DNA from: Thalassovita autumnalis
GTDB lineage: Bacteria > Pseudomonadota > Alphaproteobacteria > Rhodobacterales > Rhodobacteraceae
Assembly (NCBI RefSeq): GCF_001458255.1
Contig: NZ_CYSB01000026.1
Coordinates: 62,001 to 126,000 of the forward strand
Length of the DNA: 64,000 bases
Direction: 5' to 3'
Shown here: in pieces, positions 54,489 to 62,857 of the stretch
Position numbering within the stretch: the first letter of the stretch is position 1
Layout of the letters: every line of letters starts with the position of its first letter
The notes under the pieces: generated by a model
Database searches by the model: none
Told to the model about the DNA's origin: nothing
What the model saw: only the letters and a program-made list of their open reading frames with translations
Made by a program: the position numbers and the translations under genes

Positions 54489-56048
54489 ATGATCATTTTG
54501 CGTGCGGCGACACTCGCCGCACTTTTTCTTGTCAGCATGACCGCTGGAGTGTGGGCGCAGGACGTGACCCTGACCTCCACCGATGGCACGGTTGAAATCT
54601 CAGGCGACCTCCTGGGGTTTGATGGTGAGTTTTATCGGGTCCAGACCATCTATGGTGAGCTGACCGTCGATGGCTCAGGCGTGCTGTGTGAGGGGCCTGC
54701 CTGCCCGAATCTGGAAGATTACGTGGCCGAGCTGACCCTGGCCGGATCCGACACCATGGGCCGGGTGCTGATGCCCGCGCTGGTGCAGGCCTTTGCCGAA
54801 CGCAGCGGCTACCGGGTGCGCCGGGCGCATCCTGAGGAGGGCCAGCTGCAGATGACCCTGAGTGAGCGGACAACCGGCCGGGTTGTGGGCATCCTGACGC
54901 TGAAACTCAGCAACACCGACGAAGGCTTCTTTGATCTGATGGCCAATGAGGCCGACATCGTCATGGCGCTGCGCGAAGTGCGGCCCGCGGAACAGACCCG
55001 TGCCAAAGAGGCCGGTCTGGGCGATCTGAGCGACCCGCGCCGGGGCCGTGTGCTGGCGCTGGATGCGCTGGTGCCCGTGGTGGCGCCGGACAATCCGCTG
55101 CTGAAAATCTCAACCCCGGATCTGGCCCGGGTGATCGCCGGTGAGATCACCAATTGGAACCAGCTGGGCGGCCCTGACGCGCCGATCACCCTGCATCTGC
55201 GGCAGCAGGGATCGGGTCTGTGGCAGGTGGTGGAGGATCGCCTGCTGTCCCCAGCCGGTGTTGCCGTGGCAGAGGGTGCCCTGCGCTATGACAGTGATCC
55301 GGCCCTGTCTGAGGCGGTGCTGCGCGATCCCTTTGGTCTGGGTCTGACCAGTGTCAGTGGCCATGGCCAGACCAAACAGGTGGCGCTGAGCGGCGCCTGT
55401 GGCTTTAGCCTGAAGGCGGACCGGTTGAGCCTGAAGACCGAGGATTATCCGCTGTCCGCGCCGATGTTCCTGTACCTGCCTGCGCGCCGTCTGCCCAAGC
55501 TGGGGCGGGATTTCATCGCCTTCACCCGCTCAGACACGGCGCAACTGGTCATTCGCCGCGCAGGGCTGACAGATCAGGCGCCGGAAGAAATCGCCATCAA
55601 CGCGCAGGGCAACCGCTTTGCCAATGCCATTGCGCAGGCCGGTGAGGAGATCGGGCTGGAGGTGCTGCAGGACATGGTGACGGTGCTGTCTGACAAGCGC
55701 CGCCTGTCGCTGTCCTTCCGGTTTGAGGCGGGATCGGCCCGGTTGGATGCGCAGTCACGGTCTAACGTGGAGCTGCTGGCGCAGGCTTTGGAAGCTGGCC
55801 TCTATGACACCCGCGACATGGTGTTTGCCGGGTTCAGTGATGGCGACGGCGGGGCTGCAGCCAACCAGCGCATCGCGCAAAAACGGGCCGAAACGGTGCT
55901 GGCGGCGGTGCGCAAAGCGGCGGAGACCGCCAGTTTTGAGCGTGTGACCCTCAGCGCCGAAGGGTTTGGCGAGGCAATGCCGATGGCCTGTGATGACAGC
56001 GCCTGGGGCCGTCAGGTGAACCGGCGGGTTGAGGTTTGGCTGCGCTGA
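54489..56048 (+). CDS. PstS-like substrate-binding domain fused to OmpA-type peptidoglycan-binding domain
   Basis: A 519-residue exported protein: signal peptide (residues 1-23, ending AGVWAQ), a short N-terminal beta region, a phosphate-binding-protein-like type 2 periplasmic domain (about 80-370; LTLAGSDTMGRVLMPALVQAF, then ITNWNQLGG and HLRQQGSGLW, as in PstS), and a C-terminal OmpA domain (about 405-519; FEAGSARLDAQSRSNVELLA, NQRIAQKRAETVLAAV, and VNRRVEVWL). No ABC permease or ATPase for phosphate is nearby, so ligand sensing or tethering to the wall is more likely than uptake. It follows the unknown anchored protein by 32 bases. Confidence 0.85.
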   Translation: MIILRAATLAALFLVSMTAGVWAQDVTLTSTDGTVEISGDLLGFDGEFYRVQTIYGELTVDGSGVLCEGPACPNLEDYVAELTLAGSDTMGRVLMPALVQAFAERSGYRVRRAHPEEGQLQMTLSERTTGRVVGILTLKLSNTDEGFFDLMANEADIVMALREVRPAEQTRAKEAGLGDLSDPRRGRVLALDALVPVVAPDNPLLKISTPDLARVIAGEITNWNQLGGPDAPITLHLRQQGSGLWQVVEDRLLSPAGVAVAEGALRYDSDPALSEAVLRDPFGLGLTSVSGHGQTKQVALSGACGFSLKADRLSLKTEDYPLSAPMFLYLPARRLPKLGRDFIAFTRSDTAQLVIRRAGLTDQAPEEIAINAQGNRFANAIAQAGEEIGLEVLQDMVTVLSDKRRLSLSFRFEAGSARLDAQSRSNVELLAQALEAGLYDTRDMVFAGFSDGDGGAAANQRIAQKRAETVLAAVRKAAETASFERVTLSAEGFGEAMPMACDDSAWGRQVNRRVEVWLR

Positions 56049-56052
56049 TCAG

Positions 56053-56814
56053 CTATAGCAGACCCTCCGCACGGAATGAGATTTCCTGCGATTTTCCGAT
56101 GATCAGATGATCATGTAGCGTGACGCTCAGCGCCTCAGCCGCGCGGTGGATCTGCTGTGTCATGCTGATGTCCGCCTCTGACGGGGTGGGATCGCCTGAG
56201 GGGTGGTTGTGCACCAGGATGAGGGCCGAGGCGTTAAGCTCCAGCGCCCGTTTCACCACCTCACGCGGGTAGACAGGGACGTGATCCACCGTGCCGCGCG
56301 CCTGCGCCTCATCCGCGATCAGGGTGTTTTTGCGGTCCAGATATAGCACGCGAAACTGCTCAATGTCCTGATGCGCCATCGCGGTGTGGCAGTAATCCAG
56401 TAAGGCGTCCCAGCTGCTGACCACGGGGCGCTGCATCACTCGGGCCCGCGACAGGCGGTGCGCCGCGGCCTCCACCAGTTTCAGCTCACAGATCACGGCA
56501 TCGCCCACCCCCGATACCTTCGCCAGGCGCGGGATCGGGGCGGAAAGGGTGCGGTTGAAGTCCCCAAAGGTGTCCAGCAGCAGCCGGGCCAAGGGTTTCA
56601 CATCCTGCCGCGGAATGGCGCGAAACAGCACCAGTTCCAAGAGTTCGTAATCCGGCAGAGCATCCGCGCCCCCGGCGAGAAATCTTTCGCGCAGCCGCTT
56701 GCGATGGTCGCGGATGTAGCTGGGGAGTTTTTGGGCGGTTTTACGTGGGCGGGACGCAGGGACAGGTGCCGCGTCATCAAACAGAGGCAACGGGGATTCG
56801 CGGAAATGGCTCAT
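56053..56814 (-). CDS. radC: RadC-family JAB/MPN-domain protein
   Basis: A 253-residue RadC family protein. The N-terminal helix-hairpin-helix region contains DYELLELVLF, and VSGVGDAVICELKLVEA; the C-terminal JAMM-type motif is HNHPSGDPTPSEAD with an upstream Glu. The original link to DNA repair is weak, and the activity is unknown. ATG 56814 (MSHFRESPLP) is chosen. It is convergent with the PstS-like/OmpA fusion (four bases between stops). Confidence 0.9.
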   Translation of the reverse strand: MSHFRESPLPLFDDAAPVPASRPRKTAQKLPSYIRDHRKRLRERFLAGGADALPDYELLELVLFRAIPRQDVKPLARLLLDTFGDFNRTLSAPIPRLAKVSGVGDAVICELKLVEAAAHRLSRARVMQRPVVSSWDALLDYCHTAMAHQDIEQFRVLYLDRKNTLIADEAQARGTVDHVPVYPREVVKRALELNASALILVHNHPSGDPTPSEADISMTQQIHRAAEALSVTLHDHLIIGKSQEISFRAEGLL

Positions 56815-56960
56815 GGTCCCAGCGTTGCGCAGATTGGTTAGCAAAGGGTTAAGGGCGCTGCCCTCTGCGGTCAAATCTGCGATTTGCCCCCATTCACCCG
56901 GAGTATTTTGGGAACGTTGAAAAGAGGCTGCAATACGCGCTGCAACGAGAGGGGAGCCAA

Positions 56961-56990
56961 TAAAAAAGGGCGCCGGAGCGCCCTTTTGCC
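56961..56990 (-). terminator. Intrinsic terminator of dnaK-dnaJ
   Basis: Stem AAAAGGGCGC with GCGCCCTTTT, loop CGGA on plus, followed on the minus strand by a T run. It begins just past the dnaJ stop at 56994. Confidence 0.88.
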
Positions 56991-56993
56991 GGA

Positions 56994-58148
56994 TCAGCCT
57001 TTCATGCTGTCCCAGAAGTTTTTCACCGAAGAGAAGAAGCTGGAGCTTTCGGGGTTGTTGTCCTCGGACAGTTCCTCAAACTCTTTCAGCAGCTCTTTCT
57101 GGCGGGCGGTCAGGTTGACCGGTGTTTCCACCGCCAGCTCGATGAACATGTCACCAGTGTGGTTGCCACGCAGGGCGGGCATGCCCTTGCCGCGCAGGCG
57201 CATCTGGCGGCCGGATTGGCTGCCTGCGGGGATCTTCACGCGTGAGCGGCCCCCGTCGATGGTGGGCACTTCGATGTCGCCGCCCATGGCCGCCACGGTC
57301 ATCGAGACCGGCACACGGCAGAACAGATCGCTGTCCTCACGTTCAAAGATGTCGTGTTTGCCGACCTCAATGAAGATGTAGAGATCGCCCGCCGGCCCGC
57401 CGCGCATGCCAGCTTCGCCTTCGCCAGCCAGACGGATGCGGGTGCCGGTTTCCACACCTGCAGGGATGTTCACGCTGAGGGAGCGATCCTTTTCAACACG
57501 GCCCTGACCGCCACAGCCCTTACAGGGGTTCTGGATGATCTGACCCAGACCGGAACAGGTTGGGCAGGTGCGTTCAACGGTAAAGAAACCCTGCTGCGCC
57601 CGCACCTTACCGATGCCGGAACAGGTTGGGCATACCTGCGGTTCTGCGCCACCTTCGGCGCCGGAGCCGTCACAGGAGCCACAGGCAACCGAAGTCGGCA
57701 CCTTGATGGTTTTCTGCTGACCGTTAAACGCCTCTTCGAGCGAGATTCGCAGATTGTAGCGCAGGTCTGCGCCACGGGCCGCGCGGGAGCGTCCACCGCC
57801 ACCGCGGCCGCCACCCATCATATCGCCAAAGAGATCGTCAAACACATCCGAGAAGGCCGAGGCGAAATCGCCCTGGCCACCGCCACGGTGGAAGCCACCG
57901 CCGCCGCCACCGCCCATGCCACCTTCGAAGGCAGCATGACCAAAGCGGTCGTAGGCGGCTTTCTTCTCGGCGTCTTTCAGGACGTCATAGGCTTCGTTGA
58001 CTTCTTTGAACTGCGCTTCCGCGTCCGGGTTGTCCTTGTTGCGGTCCGGGTGCAGTTCTTTGGCCTTCTTGCGATAGGCCTTTTTCAACTCATCGGCCGA
58101 GGCCCCTTTGGCCGCGCCCAGTGTTTCGTAATAATCCCGTTTTGCCAT
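56994..58148 (-). CDS. dnaJ: Chaperone DnaJ
   Basis: J-domain co-chaperone that stimulates DnaK. The 384-residue protein has the J domain with HPD (33-35), a Gly-rich linker (about 76-115), four CxxCxGxG zinc repeats ([32 protein letters not shown]) and the C-terminal substrate domain. It follows dnaK by 78 bases that include a GC-rich hairpin, and ends at a terminator. Confidence 0.97.
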   Translation of the reverse strand: MAKRDYYETLGAAKGASADELKKAYRKKAKELHPDRNKDNPDAEAQFKEVNEAYDVLKDAEKKAAYDRFGHAAFEGGMGGGGGGGFHRGGGQGDFASAFSDVFDDLFGDMMGGGRGGGGRSRAARGADLRYNLRISLEEAFNGQQKTIKVPTSVACGSCDGSGAEGGAEPQVCPTCSGIGKVRAQQGFFTVERTCPTCSGLGQIIQNPCKGCGGQGRVEKDRSLSVNIPAGVETGTRIRLAGEGEAGMRGGPAGDLYIFIEVGKHDIFEREDSDLFCRVPVSMTVAAMGGDIEVPTIDGGRSRVKIPAGSQSGRQMRLRGKGMPALRGNHTGDMFIELAVETPVNLTARQKELLKEFEELSEDNNPESSSFFSSVKNFWDSMKG

Positions 58149-58177
58149 TGGGTTACCCCTTCTTGCGGAACGTCGAA

Positions 58178-58199
58178 GGCCGGCCCGGAAAGGCCGGCC
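58178..58199 (-). promoter_or_regulatory. GC-rich hairpin between dnaK and dnaJ
   Basis: GGCCGGCC at 58178-58185 and again at 58192-58199 pair around a six-base loop; each arm is itself palindromic. No T run follows on the minus strand, so it may stabilise the upstream mRNA or lower dnaJ expression relative to dnaK. Confidence 0.5.
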
Positions 58200-58226
58200 C
58201 CCGAATTGTTCCTAGGAAAACGCGGA

Positions 58227-60158
58227 TTACGCGCGCTTGTCGTCGTCCAGATCCTCGAAGTCGGCGTCAACGATATCGTCGTCACCGGCCGGACCTGCGG
58301 CTTCGTCCACATCCACCGGACCTTCTTCGGCGTCGCCCTCTTCCTGGGCGGCCTTGTAGATGGCTTCACCCAGTTTCATGGCCGATTCGGTCACGTTCTG
58401 GATGCCGGACTGGATCTTCTCAGCCTTGACGTCGTCTTTGGCCAGGTCGTCCTTCAGGGCGGCGATGGCCAGTTCGATGGCTTCGATGGTGGTCGGATCC
58501 ACTTTGTCAGCGTGCTCTTCCATCGACTTTTCGGTCGACAGGATCAGGCTTTCGGCCTGGTTGCGCGCTTCGACCAGCTCACGACGTTCCTTATCGGCTT
58601 CGGCGTTCTCTTCCGCGTCTTTGACCATCTGTTCGATGTCATCCTCGCTGAGGCCGCCCGAGGCCTGGATGGTGATCTGCTGTTCTTTGCCGGTGGCCTT
58701 GTCTTTGGCGCCTACGGAAACGATGCCGTTTGCGTCAATGTCGAAGGTCACTTCGATCTGCGGCATGCCACGCGGTGCCGGCGGGATATCCTCGAGGTTG
58801 AACTGGCCGAGGATCTTGTTGTCCGCTGCCATTTCACGTTCACCCTGGAAGACCCGGATGGTCACGGCCGACTGGTTGTCTTCGGCGGTCGAGAAGACCT
58901 GAGACTTCTTGGTCGGGATGGTGGTGTTGCGGTCGATCAGACGGGTGAAGACACCGCCCAGGGTTTCGATGCCCAGGGACAGCGGGGTCACGTCCAGAAG
59001 AACAACGTCTTTCACGTCGCCCTGCAGAACACCGGCCTGAATGGCGGCGCCCATGGCCACAACTTCGTCCGGGTTCACACCTTTGTGGGGCTCTTTGCCG
59101 AAGAATTTGGTCACTTCTTCGATGACCTTCGGCATACGGGTCATACCGCCAACCAGAACAACTTCGTCGATGTCGCTTGTGGTCAGACCGGCGTCTTTCA
59201 GCGCGGCCTGGCACGGCTTGATCGAGTTTTTGATCAGGTCACCCACCAGGCTTTCCAGCTTGGCGCGGGTCAGTTTGACAACCAGGTGCAGCGGCTGACC
59301 GGTGGCAGCGTCCATCGAGATGAACGGCTGGTTGATTTCGGTCTGCTGCGCCGAAGACAGTTCGATTTTGGCTTTTTCAGCAGCTTCTTTCAGACGCTGC
59401 AGGGCCATCTTGTCTTTGGTCAGGTCAACGCCATGCTCTTTTTTGAACTCATCGGCCAGGTAGCTGACGATGCGCATGTCGAAGTCTTCACCACCCAGGA
59501 AGGTGTCACCGTTGGTCGACTTCACCTCAAACAGGCCTTCGTCGATTTCCAGGATGGTCACGTCGAAGGTACCGCCGCCAAGGTCATAAACGGCGATGGT
59601 TTGGGTTTCTTCTTTGTCCAGACCGTAGGCCAGCGCGGCGGCGGTCGGTTCGTTGATGATGCGCAGCACTTCGAGGCCAGCGATCTTGCCGGCGTCTTTG
59701 GTGGCCTGACGCTGAGCGTCGTTGAAGTAGGCAGGAACCGTGATCACCGCCTGGGAAACTTCCTCACCCAGGTAGGACTCTGCGGTTTCTTTCATTTTGC
59801 CCAGGATGAAGGCCGAGATCTGCGACGGGGAGTACTGCTCACCCTTGGCTTCGACCCATGCATCACCGTTGCCGCCGTTTACGACTTCGAAGGGCAGGTT
59901 TTTCTTGTCTTTGGCCAGATGTGCGTCATCTGCGCGACGGCCGATCAGACGTTTTACACCGAAAATGGTGTTGGCGGGGTTGGTGACGGCCTGACGTTTT
60001 GCCGGCTGGCCCACCAGGCGCTCATCGTCGGTGAAGGCGACGATCGACGGGGTGGTGCGTGCCCCTTCCGCGTTTTCGATTACTTTGGCTTGCGAGCCAT
60101 CCATCAGCGCAACGCAGCTGTTGGTGGTCCCCAGGTCAATACCGATGACTTTCGACAT
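58227..60158 (-). CDS. dnaK: Chaperone DnaK (Hsp70)
   Basis: ATP-driven chaperone. The 643-residue protein starts [17 protein letters not shown] and has Hsp70 signatures [15 protein letters not shown] and [13 protein letters not shown] in the ATPase domain (1-380), a substrate domain (about 390-500), and an acidic C-terminal tail ending [21 protein letters not shown] 60158 follows AAGGGA; the open frame extends 261 bases through the promoter region and should be ignored. An RpoH-type promoter lies about 110-140 bases upstream, and dnaJ follows. Confidence 0.98.
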   Translation of the reverse strand: MSKVIGIDLGTTNSCVALMDGSQAKVIENAEGARTTPSIVAFTDDERLVGQPAKRQAVTNPANTIFGVKRLIGRRADDAHLAKDKKNLPFEVVNGGNGDAWVEAKGEQYSPSQISAFILGKMKETAESYLGEEVSQAVITVPAYFNDAQRQATKDAGKIAGLEVLRIINEPTAAALAYGLDKEETQTIAVYDLGGGTFDVTILEIDEGLFEVKSTNGDTFLGGEDFDMRIVSYLADEFKKEHGVDLTKDKMALQRLKEAAEKAKIELSSAQQTEINQPFISMDAATGQPLHLVVKLTRAKLESLVGDLIKNSIKPCQAALKDAGLTTSDIDEVVLVGGMTRMPKVIEEVTKFFGKEPHKGVNPDEVVAMGAAIQAGVLQGDVKDVVLLDVTPLSLGIETLGGVFTRLIDRNTTIPTKKSQVFSTAEDNQSAVTIRVFQGEREMAADNKILGQFNLEDIPPAPRGMPQIEVTFDIDANGIVSVGAKDKATGKEQQITIQASGGLSEDDIEQMVKDAEENAEADKERRELVEARNQAESLILSTEKSMEEHADKVDPTTIEAIELAIAALKDDLAKDDVKAEKIQSGIQNVTESAMKLGEAIYKAAQEEGDAEEGPVDVDEAAGPAGDDDIVDADFEDLDDDKRA

Positions 60159-60269
60159 GTTTTGATCCCTTTTTACTTCAAGGCGATTGCACGAGGCGAT
60201 GGACCCATTGCGGCATCCTGCCCCGATCTGGTTTGTGCAGGGTCCGGAGTGGATCCCTACGCTTCCCGG

Positions 60270-60301
60270 CGTATATAGGGAGGGCGGAGGCACCCTGCAA
60301 G
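60270..60301 (-). promoter_or_regulatory. RpoH (sigma-32)-type promoter for dnaK-dnaJ
   Basis: On the minus strand CTTG (60298-60301) and CCTATATACG (60270-60279), separated by 18 bases, match the alphaproteobacterial heat-shock pattern CTTG-N17/18-CYTATNTNNG at every fixed position. It would give a leader of about 100 bases. Confidence 0.75.
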
Positions 60302-60378
60302 CACTGCAAAAGGAGGGAATCAGCGATTCCGATGGGATTCTTTCAGCTTTGGCCGTCTGACGGCGAAAAGGGCCGTAG

Positions 60379-61008
60379 ATGAGCCGTGGATCCGCCCCAA
60401 CCGCGGGCCCCGCGATCAACTTGCGCGGGGTGCAGATCTACCCCGGGTATCTGGATCCAGAGGCGCAGGCTGAATTAGTGGCCGCCTTGCGGGATTGCGC
60501 TAAACAGGCGCCGTTTTTCGCCCCTGTTACGGCACGGGGCAAACCGATGTCGGTGCGCATGACCTCAGCCGGTCGGCTGGGTTGGGTCAGTGACCGCAAG
60601 GGCTATCGCTATGAACCCCGCCATCCTGGTGGCGCGGCATGGCCCGCGATCCCGCAACAGGTGCTGGATCTGTGGCGCGCCCTTGGCAGCGATCAGCGCG
60701 ATCCCGATTGCTGCCTGATCAATTTCTACGGCGAAGGCACCCGGATGGGGATGCATCAGGATCGCGACGAAGGTGATTTTAGCTGGCCGGTCCTGTCGGT
60801 GTCACTCGGGGATGAGGCGCTGTTTCGCGTCGGCAATCTGGACCGCGGCGGCAGCACCGAATCGATCTGGCTGCGCTCAGGCGATGTGCTGGTGATGGGC
60901 GGCGAGGCCCGGTTGCTGCATCACGGCGTCGATAAGATCCGCTTCGGCTCCTCCACCTTGTTGCCACAGGGGGGGCGTATCAACCTGACCTGTCGGGTGG
61001 TGGGATAG
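60379..61008 (+). CDS. alkB: Alkylated DNA/RNA repair dioxygenase AlkB
   Basis: Iron(II)/2-oxoglutarate dioxygenase that removes methyl groups from 1-methyladenine and 3-methylcytosine. The 209-residue protein has the iron ligands His126 and Asp128 (MHQDRDE) and a His near 181-182 (LLHHGVDKI), and the 2-oxoglutarate-binding Arg in RINLTCRV near the C-terminus; [12 protein letters not shown] is diagnostic. It is divergent from dnaK, sharing a 220-base promoter region. Confidence 0.93.
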   Translation: MSRGSAPTAGPAINLRGVQIYPGYLDPEAQAELVAALRDCAKQAPFFAPVTARGKPMSVRMTSAGRLGWVSDRKGYRYEPRHPGGAAWPAIPQQVLDLWRALGSDQRDPDCCLINFYGEGTRMGMHQDRDEGDFSWPVLSVSLGDEALFRVGNLDRGGSTESIWLRSGDVLVMGGEARLLHHGVDKIRFGSSTLLPQGGRINLTCRVVG

Positions 61009-61082
61009 CGGTGCTGAGCGGTCTGCGCTGGCGCGCAGGCAGGATACCTCGGGCCCCGAAGGGCCCTCAGGCAATGCCATGT

Positions 61083-61904
61083 CTAGCGCCGTGCGCCCCA
61101 GCTGAGTGAGGAATGGCGGCGGGTGTAAAATTCGCCAATCAGGCCCAGCATCAAGATCACACCGTAACAGATCAGCGCATATTTGATTGAGGAATAGCGC
61201 GGCACATAGTTGATGAAAACAAAGCCCCGGGCCTGATCGATGGCGTGGAACAACGGGTTCCAGTCAAACATCGCCAGCATGAAGCCGGGTAGGGAGTTTG
61301 CCAGGAACATCTTGCCCGATGCGATCATATTGGCCCGCTGGTAGATCAGCGTGATGATCTGCACCGCGGCGGGAAACCAGGGTTTCAGGGCCAAAAGCAC
61401 CGTGCCAATGGCCAGACCGCCAAACCAGGCCAGCAGCAACATGCCAAAGGCACCGGCGGCATCTTCGATCACGAACTTATTGAAGCCCATGTAGTAGATG
61501 AACAGGATCAGCGACAGGGCCAGCACCTGCAGATAGAGCGCGCTGAGCGCAGAGGACATGATGGCGATGATGGTGTTCATCGGGGCATGCAGCATCATTG
61601 CTGAGGTTGGCCCTTCGGAGCCGACCACCGCGCCAAGGGTTTTGGCGTGGGTCATGTAGAGGAAGATCCCCGACATCAGGTAGAGCATGAAGTCACCGCG
61701 CACGGCGACGCTGCGCAGGCCCAGCAGGGTGAACATCGCATAAAAGGCGATCACCATGATCATCAGCTGCATCAGGTTCACAAGGATCGACAGCACCGCA
61801 TTACCATGGGTGTTGCGGATCTTTCGCGCAATCGAGTGGTAGGTCAGCTCGGCCATCATGACCGCCGCTTCCAGCCCCGTTTCTTTGCGACTCTTGTAAA
61901 ACAT
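61083..61904 (-). CDS. ABC-2 type permease for polysaccharide export (KpsM/RfbA-like)
   Basis: A 273-residue inner-membrane protein with six hydrophobic segments and family features: N-terminal cytoplasmic helix (RKETGLEAAVMMAEL), SLILFIYYMGF and a conserved MFDWNPLFHAIDQARGF block before the last helices, as in capsule or O-antigen ABC exporters. The partner ATPase is not in this window; it would lie elsewhere or right of the window. It is divergent from cysQ and convergent with alkB. Confidence 0.83.
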   Translation of the reverse strand: MFYKSRKETGLEAAVMMAELTYHSIARKIRNTHGNAVLSILVNLMQLMIMVIAFYAMFTLLGLRSVAVRGDFMLYLMSGIFLYMTHAKTLGAVVGSEGPTSAMMLHAPMNTIIAIMSSALSALYLQVLALSLILFIYYMGFNKFVIEDAAGAFGMLLLAWFGGLAIGTVLLALKPWFPAAVQIITLIYQRANMIASGKMFLANSLPGFMLAMFDWNPLFHAIDQARGFVFINYVPRYSSIKYALICYGVILMLGLIGEFYTRRHSSLSWGARR

Positions 61905-62059
61905 TTGCGCCTGCTCCCGCTTGCTGCGGTTATTACAACGGTCAATCCTTGCCGTTTGCTTAGCCTAAGACCATAAGAGGGTGGCGTATTTATGGCAATA
62001 ATCGCCCGGGGGTCGGCCTGTGACCCTATTTGGGTGGCTCCTCTGAAAGGAATACAGGT

Positions 62060-62857
62060 TTGGATTACCAAAAGCTGAGTGAAGTGATGCGCCGTCTCGC
62101 GCTTGAGGCCGGTGACAAGATTATGGAAATCTACAATTCCGACAGTTTCGAAGTGAAAGTGAAGTCGGACGAAAGCCCGGTGACCGAAGCGGATGAAGCG
62201 GCGGATGCGCTGATCTCGGCCGGGCTGCGCGCGGCGTTCCCTGATGTGTTGCTGGTGACCGAGGAGCAGGCCGAGTCGCATAGCGAAAAAGCGGATACAT
62301 TTCTGATTGTTGACCCGCTGGACGGCACCAAGGAATTTGTCCACCGTCGTGGCGATTTCACCGTCAATATCGCCTATGTGGAAAACGGTGTGCCGACCCG
62401 TGGCGTGGTCTTCGCCCCGGCGCGCAACCGGATGTTCTACACCCTGGCAGATGGCGCCGCGGTGGAAGAAACAGGCGCATTGGAAAAGGATCAGATCGGT
62501 GAGACCAAAACGATCAAGGTTTCGGATGCGGACAATGAGGCGCTGCTGGTTGTGGCGTCGAAATCGCACCGGGATCAGGCGACTGATGATTACATCAACA
62601 AATATAGCGTTGCAGACAGCAAAAGCGCGGGTTCGTCGCTGAAATTCTGTCTGGTGGCGACGGGTGAAGCCGATATTTACCCCCGCGTTGGCCGGACGAT
62701 GGAATGGGACACCGCTGCAGGCCATGCTGTGCTGCATGGGGCAGGGGGCAAAGTGGTGCGCTTTGATGATCACAGCCCCTTGGCCTATGGCAAAGACGGC
62801 TACGCCAACCCGTTCTTCATCGCCTATTCGCCCAGCGTTGTGCTGAAAGAGGCGTGA
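62060..62857 (+). CDS. cysQ: 3'(2'),5'-bisphosphate nucleotidase CysQ
   Basis: A 265-residue inositol-monophosphatase-fold enzyme that hydrolyses 3'-phosphoadenosine 5'-phosphate, a product of PAPS-using reactions. Metal-binding signatures: DPLDGTKEFVHRRGDFTV (DPLDGT) and WDTAAGHAVL, with Glu at VTEEQAE. The start is a TTG at 62060 after GAAAGGA; it gives MDYQKLSEVMRRLALEAG, the family start. Another TTG at 62030 and an ATG at 62087 are possible. It overlaps the glycosyltransferase ATG by one base (TGATG). Recycling of phosphoadenosine phosphate may support the sulfotransferase at 17979. Confidence 0.9.
   Translation: MDYQKLSEVMRRLALEAGDKIMEIYNSDSFEVKVKSDESPVTEADEAADALISAGLRAAFPDVLLVTEEQAESHSEKADTFLIVDPLDGTKEFVHRRGDFTVNIAYVENGVPTRGVVFAPARNRMFYTLADGAAVEETGALEKDQIGETKTIKVSDADNEALLVVASKSHRDQATDDYINKYSVADSKSAGSSLKFCLVATGEADIYPRVGRTMEWDTAAGHAVLHGAGGKVVRFDDHSPLAYGKDGYANPFFIAYSPSVVLKEA

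Noticed and set aside
57354-60278. A 974-codon plus-strand open frame opposite dnaJ and dnaK
   Set aside because: It is a reverse-strand shadow of two highly conserved genes, with no motif or ribosome site.
61047-61070. GGGCCC hairpin between alkB and the permease as a terminator
   Set aside because: The stem is only six pairs plus a mismatch, and no T run follows on either strand.
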